6,598 bases of DNA. Origin: UBA11386 sp035286785 (GTDB lineage Bacteria > Planctomycetota > Planctomycetia > Pirellulales > Thermoguttaceae). How positions within the stretch are numbered: position 1 is the first letter of the stretch; every line of letters begins with the position of its first letter. The notes under the pieces are model-generated. The model saw only the letters and a program-made list of their open reading frames with translations, was not told the origin of the DNA and did not search any database. Positions 1 through 4,325 of the stretch are shown piece after piece. Location: the NCBI GenBank assembly GCA_035286785.1, contig DATECS010000316.1, positions 1 through 6,598 on the forward strand, in the 5' to 3' direction. The translations under genes and the position numbers were made by a program.

Positions 1-50
1 AACGGAAACCATGGATGACGGAAACATAGCGGTTTGGGCCGTCCCCCCCC

Positions 51-80
51 TTGCGTGACGGCACAGGGATGGGTTACACT
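51..80 (+). promoter_or_regulatory. Candidate promoter of the cold-shock gene
   Basis: TTGCGT at 51-56 could be a -35 box and TACACT at 75-80 a -10 box, with an 18-base spacer. This would place the transcript start near 87 and give a leader of about 80 bases before the ATG at 169. The -10 box lies inside the upstream open extension of the reading frame, which argues against a translation start at 34. Seen by eye only. The -35 match is partial. Confidence 0.35.
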
Positions 81-153
81 AGTGTCAATCAACGGACGCT
101 CGCCAATCGGCAATCGTAAGCCGGACGGCGGCAATCCAGACTATTACTTACTC

Positions 154-160
154 GGGAGAA
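154..160 (+). promoter_or_regulatory. Ribosome binding site of the cold-shock gene
   Basis: GGGAGAA ends eight bases before the ATG at 169. This good Shine-Dalgarno match decides the start of the small cold-shock gene against the longer in-frame opening at 34. Confidence 0.6.
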
Positions 161-168
161 ACACACCC

Positions 169-366
169 ATGGCGGAAGGCACTATTAAGAAGCTGACAAG
201 CAAAGGCTTCGGGTTCATTGAGACAGGCAACGGCAAAGACCTGTTTTTCCACTCAGAGAGTCTCGAGGGCGTCAGTTTCGACGACCTGCGTGAAGGCCAA
301 AAGGTGTCGTTCACCGAAGGCCGGAGCCCAAAAGGCCCTCGTGCCGAGAACGTCAAGCCGATATAA
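169..366 (+). CDS. Cold-shock-domain (CspA-like) nucleic-acid-binding protein, 65 aa
   Basis: Small single-domain protein expected to bind single-stranded RNA or DNA in the cytoplasm and act as an RNA chaperone or antiterminator, as CspA-family proteins do. The whole chain is one cold-shock domain. RNP1 is KGFGFIE at residues 12-18 and RNP2 is LFFH at 25-28, followed by EGVSFDDLREGQKVSF and a GPRAENVKPI end that matches the family's last strand. The start at ATG 169 is chosen because the domain begins right there, GGGAGAA precedes it, and the frame upstream (from 34) is unlike any Csp and crosses a C8 run and a promoter candidate. One oddity: the usual Lys-Trp-Phe before RNP1 is replaced by Lys-Lys-Leu, so one binding aromatic pair is missing. 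The gene converges on parA across a 128-base spacer. The domain assignment is secure; the physiological trigger (cold or otherwise) is unknown. Confidence 0.93.
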   Translation: MAEGTIKKLTSKGFGFIETGNGKDLFFHSESLEGVSFDDLREGQKVSFTEGRSPKGPRAENVKPI

Positions 367-385
367 AAAATCGCCCGACGGCCGA
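365..385 (-). terminator. Candidate intrinsic terminator for parA
   Basis: Read on the minus strand, positions 385-371 form a small hairpin: TCG and CC pair with GG and CGA around a GTC loop, with one G-G mismatch. Six T residues (370-365) follow immediately and overlap the cold-shock stop codon region. The orientation fits transcripts from parA and not those from the cold-shock gene. The stem is short, so strength is uncertain. The palindromic element at 397-495 now lies between this site and parA. Confidence 0.35.
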
Positions 386-393
386 CAACCCGC

Positions 394-396
394 TAA
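394..396. repeat. Left copy of the 3-bp target-site duplication (TAA)
   Basis: TAA directly abuts the left inverted repeat, and the same TAA follows the right inverted repeat at 496-498. A three-base match can arise by chance, but its exact position at both termini supports transposition. Confidence 0.5.
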
Positions 397-495
397 GAGC
401 CTATCCGAAAACGGGGACGGGCTCCGAACTCGATGTGCCTAATGCTTCCTGAAACGGTTGCCGTGAGGCGTCTGTCACCGTTTTCGGATAGGCTC
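397..495. mobile_element. 99-bp MITE-like element with 18-bp perfect terminal inverted repeats
   Basis: The left end GAGCCTATCCGAAAACGG (397-414) is the exact reverse complement of 478-495. Pairing continues imperfectly inward for about six more bases (GACGGG against TCTGTC-like sequence). The element is flanked on both sides by TAA (394-396 and 496-498), a 3-bp direct repeat that looks like a target-site duplication. The 63-bp interior has no credible gene and holds a small ACGG/CCGT hairpin at 454-464. Ends starting GAGCC and a TNA-type 3-bp duplication resemble IS5-family (IS1031-group) insertion sequences, so this is probably a non-autonomous derivative moved by such a transposase; that family link is from memory and unproven. 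As RNA it would fold into a long stem and could act as a bidirectional terminator between the convergent genes. The alternative reading is a native stem-loop, but the flanking repeat makes a mobile origin more likely. Confidence 0.7.
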
Positions 496-1295
496 TAAGA
501 TGGTTGCGCCCTTCCGTTGCTGATTTCTTCCGCCAGACGCCGGTAATCCTCCGCCCCGTGCGAGTCGGGCGCGTATCGAAATATCGACTGGCCGAAACTA
601 GGCGCCTCCGCCAACCGGACGTTCCGGCGAATCCGCGTCTCGAACGTCCGTGACTCGGCCCAGGGGGTTGCCTGTCCTCGGGCATTGTCGAAAAACTCGT
701 CCACGTCGCGGCTCACCTCGGCGGCCAGCCGCGTGCCGGCGTCGTACATGCAAAGCACCACGCCGCTGAGCTTGAGCCGGTCGTTGAGCCGCTCGGCCAC
801 CACTTGGATCGTTTCGAGCAACTTGCCTAGCCCGTGCAAGGCGAGAAAATGCGGCTGCAAGGGAATCAACACCTCGCCGACCGCCGACAGGGCGTTGAGC
901 GTCATAATGCCCAGCGACGGCGGACAATCGATCAGCAGATAGTCCACCGCCGGCGGATCATCGCCGAGCTTGTCGCGCAGAATGACCTCGCGCCCGATCA
1001 CGCTGACCAGTTCCACCTCGGCCGCCGCCAGATCCAGGCTCGACGGCACGACCCACAGATTCTCCTCCACCCGCCGGCACGCTTCGCCGATCCGCGTCTT
1101 GCCGGTCATGACGTCGTAGATCGACAATTCGTCGGCCCGCGGCTCGATCCCAAAATGCAACGTGGCGTGGGCCTGCGGATCGAGATCGACCAGGCACGCG
1201 CGCCGTCCCCCGGCCGCCAGCGCGGCCGAGAGATTCACCGCGGTGGTCGTTTTCCCCACCCCGCCCTTCTGGTTCATGATGGCAATGGAACGCAT
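495..1295 (-). CDS. parA: ParA/Soj-family ATPase, 266 aa
   Basis: Deviant-Walker ATPase of the ParA/Soj family. Such proteins dimerise on ATP, bind nucleoid DNA and position chromosomes, plasmids or protein cargo in the cytoplasm. Visible motifs are the deviant Walker A KGGVGKTTT (residues 10-18, signature Lys10 and catalytic Lys15), the A' motif DLDPQ (37-41), Walker B LLIDCPPSLG (120-129), and the late RIRRNVRLAEAPSFGQ block followed by GAEDY, typical of chromosomal Soj proteins. There is no N-terminal helix-turn-helix, so it is not of the plasmid P1/SopA type. The length is normal. The start is fixed by the family-typical MRSIAIMNQKGG opening, though no clear Shine-Dalgarno is visible upstream. 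No parB gene or parS-like palindrome is in the window, so it may be a stand-alone ParA serving another cargo; a partner further away is possible. Its TAG stop shares its last base with the palindromic element at 397-495. Confidence 0.93.
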   Translation of the reverse strand: MRSIAIMNQKGGVGKTTTAVNLSAALAAGGRRACLVDLDPQAHATLHFGIEPRADELSIYDVMTGKTRIGEACRRVEENLWVVPSSLDLAAAEVELVSVIGREVILRDKLGDDPPAVDYLLIDCPPSLGIMTLNALSAVGEVLIPLQPHFLALHGLGKLLETIQVVAERLNDRLKLSGVVLCMYDAGTRLAAEVSRDVDEFFDNARGQATPWAESRTFETRIRRNVRLAEAPSFGQSIFRYAPDSHGAEDYRRLAEEISNGRAQPS

Positions 1296-1351
1296 GGCTT
1301 ATGATCGGTGAAATACACGCTGTCGTCCCCAGAGCATCGCGCCCTGAACGG

Positions 1352-1366
1352 GGCCCATCTTGGGCC
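1352..1366. promoter_or_regulatory. Dyad/hairpin in the parA leader
   Basis: GGCCCA, a TCT loop, then TGGGCC form a perfect 6-bp inverted repeat between the candidate parA -10 box and the parA start. It could be an operator or an mRNA hairpin. Function is not shown by sequence alone. Confidence 0.3.
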
Positions 1367-1382
1367 GCTCGCGCTCGTGTCC

Positions 1383-1411
1383 ATTGTAGCCTGTTCTTCC
1401 AATCGTACCAG
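1383..1411 (-). promoter_or_regulatory. Candidate promoter of parA
   Basis: On the minus strand, TACAAT (1388-1383) is a five-of-six match to the sigma-70 -10 box. CTGGTA (1411-1406) is a weak -35 with a 17-base spacer. Transcription would begin near 1376 and give a leader of about 80 bases before the ATG at 1295. Confidence 0.4.
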
Positions 1412-1479
1412 TTATGCGGACCAAGTACGCTGAAGCGTCCACAAACCGCCCCATGATTTGTCTCGCCTCCCCCCTGACG

Positions 1480-1494
1480 CCTACCCGCCGTAGG
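1480..1494. promoter_or_regulatory. Dyad upstream of the chemoreceptor promoter
   Basis: CCTAC and GTAGG flank CCGCC, with one further C-G pair (1478/1496) outside a G-T wobble. It ends ten bases before the candidate -35 box at 1504, a usual place for a regulator site. No gene reads into it from the left on this strand, so a terminator role is unlikely. Confidence 0.25.
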
Positions 1495-1503
1495 TGCTTT
1501 TCC

Positions 1504-1531
1504 TTGACATGCCCTCCCCACAAAGTACGTA
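1504..1531 (+). promoter_or_regulatory. Candidate promoter of the chemoreceptor gene
   Basis: TTGACA at 1504-1509 is a perfect -35 box. Sixteen bases later TACGTA (1526-1531) is a poor -10 box that shares the TAC opening with the other promoter candidates in the window. The leader to the ATG at 1715 would be about 175 bases. Confidence 0.35.
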
Positions 1532-1714
1532 TCCTTGGGGCGGCTTCTCTGTATGAAAAAGGGACATACAGGGGCACTTGACGCCTCAAGCGACCCTGTC
1601 GCGCGGGGCCGGAACGCCGCGGACCAGCCGTGGCGCAATCCTGCGCGCCCGCATCCGGTTCGGTTTGTGTGGAACCCGCGGAACCACGGGCAGTTTGTGT
1701 TCCTTGAGAAAACC

Positions 1715-4162
1715 ATGCGTTTTTCCTTGTCGTTGAAAGAGCGTTTCCTTGCGGCTTTCCTCGCGGGAACAGCGGCGACGCTGTTCATCGCCGGTGTCGG
1801 CTATTACGCGCTGGAACGCTCGCGCCGCACGGCCCGGGATACCGAGAACCTGCGGCTCGCCGGCGTCCGGTCGATGCTCCTGCTGAGCGAGAAGCAGATC
1901 GCCATCAAGTTGGTCGAGCGGCTATTGGCCGGCGGACGACTCTCGACCAAGGATCGCAATGAACTCCACGACGCGACCGCGAAGGCGTGGAACCAGGCCG
2001 ACAAAGCATGGCGGACGTATCGTCAACTGCCGCAGACCGAGGACGAAGTCCGACTCGCGGACGAGTTCGCGCCGGCCTGGAATCGCTGGAAGGACAAACA
2101 CGCCGAACTGGTCGCTCTGGCCCAGCAACAGGACGATTTCCCCGAGCGGAAACCATCGAAAAACGACCCGCAAACGACCGAATTGCGCCAACAGCTTGCC
2201 GAGACGTATCAAGAGACTCTCGAACCCGGCCGCGACGCCGCGACCATCCTCTCGCAAATGACTCGGGCGAACCAGGACGCAGGCCGGCGGAGAATCGCGG
2301 CCCGCGAAGCGTGCTCGCGCGCGGCCCAAACGACCATCGTGCTCGGCGTGCTCTTGGGCTTGATGACCGCGATGGTCCTCGCCTGGGCAATGACGCGATG
2401 GATCAACAACACCTTGTCGCAAATCGCCCGGGCCCTCGGATCGCTCGCCAAGGGCCACTTTGGACACCGACTCGACGCAAGCCGCGACGGCGCGGTCGCC
2501 CAAGTGGCCGACGCTTTCAACGCCGCCGCCGACGCGATCCAAACGGCCAAGACGGAAATGGAAGAAAAGGCATCCTTCCATGAAAGCGTTCTGGACGCGA
2601 TTCCCCATCCGATTCTCGCGACCGACGTCCACCTGAACTGCACCTTCTTCAACCGGCACGCGGCCGATCTCGGAGGGTTCGACCGCCGGACGGCCCTGGG
2701 CAAGCCGTGCCCCTGGTTCCACTCGGGCGACTGCGAAACCGAGCGATGCGCGTTGCACCAGACCAAGGCCGACGGCGCTCGTGCCACGACGGAGTGCGTT
2801 CTCCACGCGCTGGCCGACCATGCGTTTGCCGTGGACGCGGTTCCTCTCCGCAATGCTCAAGGCGAGGTAGCCGGCTACGTCGAGATGCTTTGCGGCGTCA
2901 CGGCCCATAAAGCCCATCGCGAGTACCAGGATGCGCAACTCCAGCAGTTGATGGATTACTTATGGCGACTGGACACCGGAGACCTTCGACTTGAAATGAC
3001 CGCGGCCGACGACGACACGGCCGGCGAGGACGCCTCGCGCAAAACCTTCGCCGAAATCCGCCGCCTGATGAATCACTCGGCCGACGCGATGCGTGCCTTC
3101 GTCGAGGACGTCGATCTGCTCTCCCTGGCAATCCGCGAAGGACGACTTGACGTTCGGGCCAACGCCGCGAAACACAAAGGACACTACCATCGAATCGTCG
3201 AGGGATTGAACCATGCCGTCGCGTCCGTGGCCGAGCCCGTAAGGGCCGCCTCCGCCGTGCTTGCTGCGATGGCCAACAACGATTTTATCCAGGCAATCGA
3301 CGCGCATTGGACCGGCGATTACGAACTGCTGCGCGGCAACGTCAATACACTCGCCGAAAGCGTCCGCGCCACTCTGACCGACATCATCGAGACGGCCAGG
3401 CAATTCGACGAGAGTTCGCAACTCATCGCCCGCGGCGCGGAGACGCTCGCCCACGGCGCGACCACCCAAAGCTCGACGGTCCAGGAAATGAGCGCGTCGC
3501 TCGAACAACTGGCCCGCTCCATCGACGAAGTCAAGCACAGCGCGGCCGAGGCCGACGCCACCGCCCGAAGGACCGATTCCCTCGCCGAGTACGGCGGAAA
3601 AGCCGTCGAAAAGTCCATCGAGGCCATGGAACTGATCCGTGCAGGCTCGAAGCAGATCAGCGAAATCATCCAGGTGATTTCGGAAATCGCCGACCAGACC
3701 AACTTGCTGGCGCTCAACGCGGCCATCGAGGCCGCCCGCGCCGGACGCCACGGCATGGGCTTCGCCGTGGTGGCCGACGAGGTCCGCAAGCTGGCCGAAC
3801 GCTCAAACCAGGCGGCCGCCCAAATCTCGACCCTGATCCGCGAATCGAACCGCCGGGTCGAGGAAGGCGCCCTGCTGAGCAAGGAAACCGGCGCGGCGCT
3901 GCGCGAGATCGTCGTCGGCGTCCGGGAAACCGCCACCCGAATCGGCGAAATCGCGGCCACCACCGTCGAACAAGCCGCCAACGCCAGGGAAGTCTCGGCC
4001 GCCATCACCATCGTCGCCGAAGTCACCGAACACGCGGCCTGCGGCAGCGAACAAATGGCCACCAGCAGCGAAGAACTGGGCGCCCAGTCCAACGCACTCC
4101 GCGAACTCGTCGCCCACTTCCGCGTCCGCCCGACCGAACGGAATCCCGTCAAGCGGAAATGA
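1715..4162 (+). CDS. Methyl-accepting chemotaxis protein with cysteine-rich PAS domain and HAMP-like repeats, 815 aa
   Basis: Inner-membrane chemoreceptor that should pass a periplasmic and/or cytoplasmic signal to CheA/CheW arrays. Order of parts: transmembrane helix about 11-33; periplasmic all-helical region about 34-205 with a four-helix-bundle look; second transmembrane helix about 206-229; HAMP about 228-281; PAS about 285-395; HAMP-like units near 405-460, 460-507 and 508-555; then the signalling coiled coil to the end. The signalling tip is the near-invariant DQTNLLALNAAIEAARAG (660-677), followed by GFAVVADEVRKLAERS. The PAS contains Cys309, 332, 340, 345, 361 and 393, with C-x7-C-x4-C in the middle. 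No CheR-docking pentapeptide is at the C-terminus (ends NPVKRK). ATG 1715 is chosen because the basic MRFSLSLKER stretch and first membrane helix follow at once; the frame upstream to 1535 has no receptor features. No other chemotaxis gene is adjacent. The ligand is unknown. The family call is certain; sensing by the PAS cysteines is inference. Confidence 0.95.
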   Translation: MRFSLSLKERFLAAFLAGTAATLFIAGVGYYALERSRRTARDTENLRLAGVRSMLLLSEKQIAIKLVERLLAGGRLSTKDRNELHDATAKAWNQADKAWRTYRQLPQTEDEVRLADEFAPAWNRWKDKHAELVALAQQQDDFPERKPSKNDPQTTELRQQLAETYQETLEPGRDAATILSQMTRANQDAGRRRIAAREACSRAAQTTIVLGVLLGLMTAMVLAWAMTRWINNTLSQIARALGSLAKGHFGHRLDASRDGAVAQVADAFNAAADAIQTAKTEMEEKASFHESVLDAIPHPILATDVHLNCTFFNRHAADLGGFDRRTALGKPCPWFHSGDCETERCALHQTKADGARATTECVLHALADHAFAVDAVPLRNAQGEVAGYVEMLCGVTAHKAHREYQDAQLQQLMDYLWRLDTGDLRLEMTAADDDTAGEDASRKTFAEIRRLMNHSADAMRAFVEDVDLLSLAIREGRLDVRANAAKHKGHYHRIVEGLNHAVASVAEPVRAASAVLAAMANNDFIQAIDAHWTGDYELLRGNVNTLAESVRATLTDIIETARQFDESSQLIARGAETLAHGATTQSSTVQEMSASLEQLARSIDEVKHSAAEADATARRTDSLAEYGGKAVEKSIEAMELIRAGSKQISEIIQVISEIADQTNLLALNAAIEAARAGRHGMGFAVVADEVRKLAERSNQAAAQISTLIRESNRRVEEGALLSKETGAALREIVVGVRETATRIGEIAATTVEQAANAREVSAAITIVAEVTEHAACGSEQMATSSEELGAQSNALRELVAHFRVRPTERNPVKRK

Positions 4163-4186
4163 CTTGGGCCTCGGGCCAAACGTGTC

Positions 4187-4214
4187 TTGACAAACCTCAC
4201 CCGCCCGCTACTCT
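4187..4214 (+). promoter_or_regulatory. Candidate promoter of the VIT-VWA gene
   Basis: TTGACA (4187-4192) is a perfect -35 box, with TACTCT (4209-4214) 16 bases downstream as a moderate -10. It begins 25 bases after the chemoreceptor stop, so the next gene is probably transcribed on its own, with a leader of about 105 bases. Confidence 0.45.
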
Positions 4215-4314
4215 GAGGGGGACGCGACGCCCGGGCGTTTTCGCCAAGCGATGAAGTCAAGCATTCGGGCTTCACGTCGGCAAATCTCGTGGTCCGAACT
4301 CATTCCCTTAAGCC

Positions 4315-4318
4315 GGAG
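4315..4318 (+). promoter_or_regulatory. Ribosome binding site of the VIT-VWA gene
   Basis: GGAG (within GGAGAAGA) lies seven bases before the ATG at 4326. It supports this start, as does the signal peptide that begins directly after it. Confidence 0.6.
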
Positions 4319-4325
4319 AAGACCC

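Larger units (their letters stand above)
1296..1714. other. Divergent intergenic region between parA and the chemoreceptor gene
   Basis: These 419 bases contain no gene I can support. They hold a candidate promoter for each direction (1383-1411 minus, 1504-1531 plus) and a perfect 6-bp dyad GGCCCA-TCT-TGGGCC at 1352-1366 within the presumed parA leader. A CCTAC-CCGCC-GTAGG dyad lies at 1480-1494, just upstream of the plus-strand -35 box, and GTTTGTGT occurs twice (1663-1670 and 1693-1700), 30 bases apart, in the presumed chemoreceptor leader. The chemoreceptor frame is open back to about 1535, but that part looks non-coding. Confidence 0.6.

Noticed and set aside
2..25. Direct repeat ACGGAAAC at 2-9 and 18-25
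   Set aside because: Two 8-bp copies at the window edge are too little to call a repeat array or operator.
34..168. In-frame 45-residue N-terminal extension of the cold-shock protein
   Set aside because: It is unlike any cold-shock protein, contains a C8 run just upstream of the reading and a promoter candidate, and a good ribosome binding site precedes the ATG at 169.
1657..1685. GGTTC/GAACC alternative hairpins in the chemoreceptor leader as a riboswitch
   Set aside because: The stems are five base pairs with no recognisable aptamer or expression platform.
1535..1714. In-frame 60-residue extension of the chemoreceptor (TTG 1535 or ATG 1553)
   Set aside because: It has no receptor features and would put a long polar segment before the first membrane helix. 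The start at 1715 gives the standard topology.
4164..4180. Possible terminator after the chemoreceptor gene (GGCC-TCG-GGCC)
   Set aside because: The stem is only four base pairs and no T-run follows, so it does not qualify as an intrinsic terminator.
3319..4275. Long minus-strand and alternative plus-frame openings over the chemoreceptor
   Set aside because: They are composition-driven shadows (Arg/Pro-rich or Ser/Ala-rich) opposite a region with an unmistakable chemoreceptor signalling domain.
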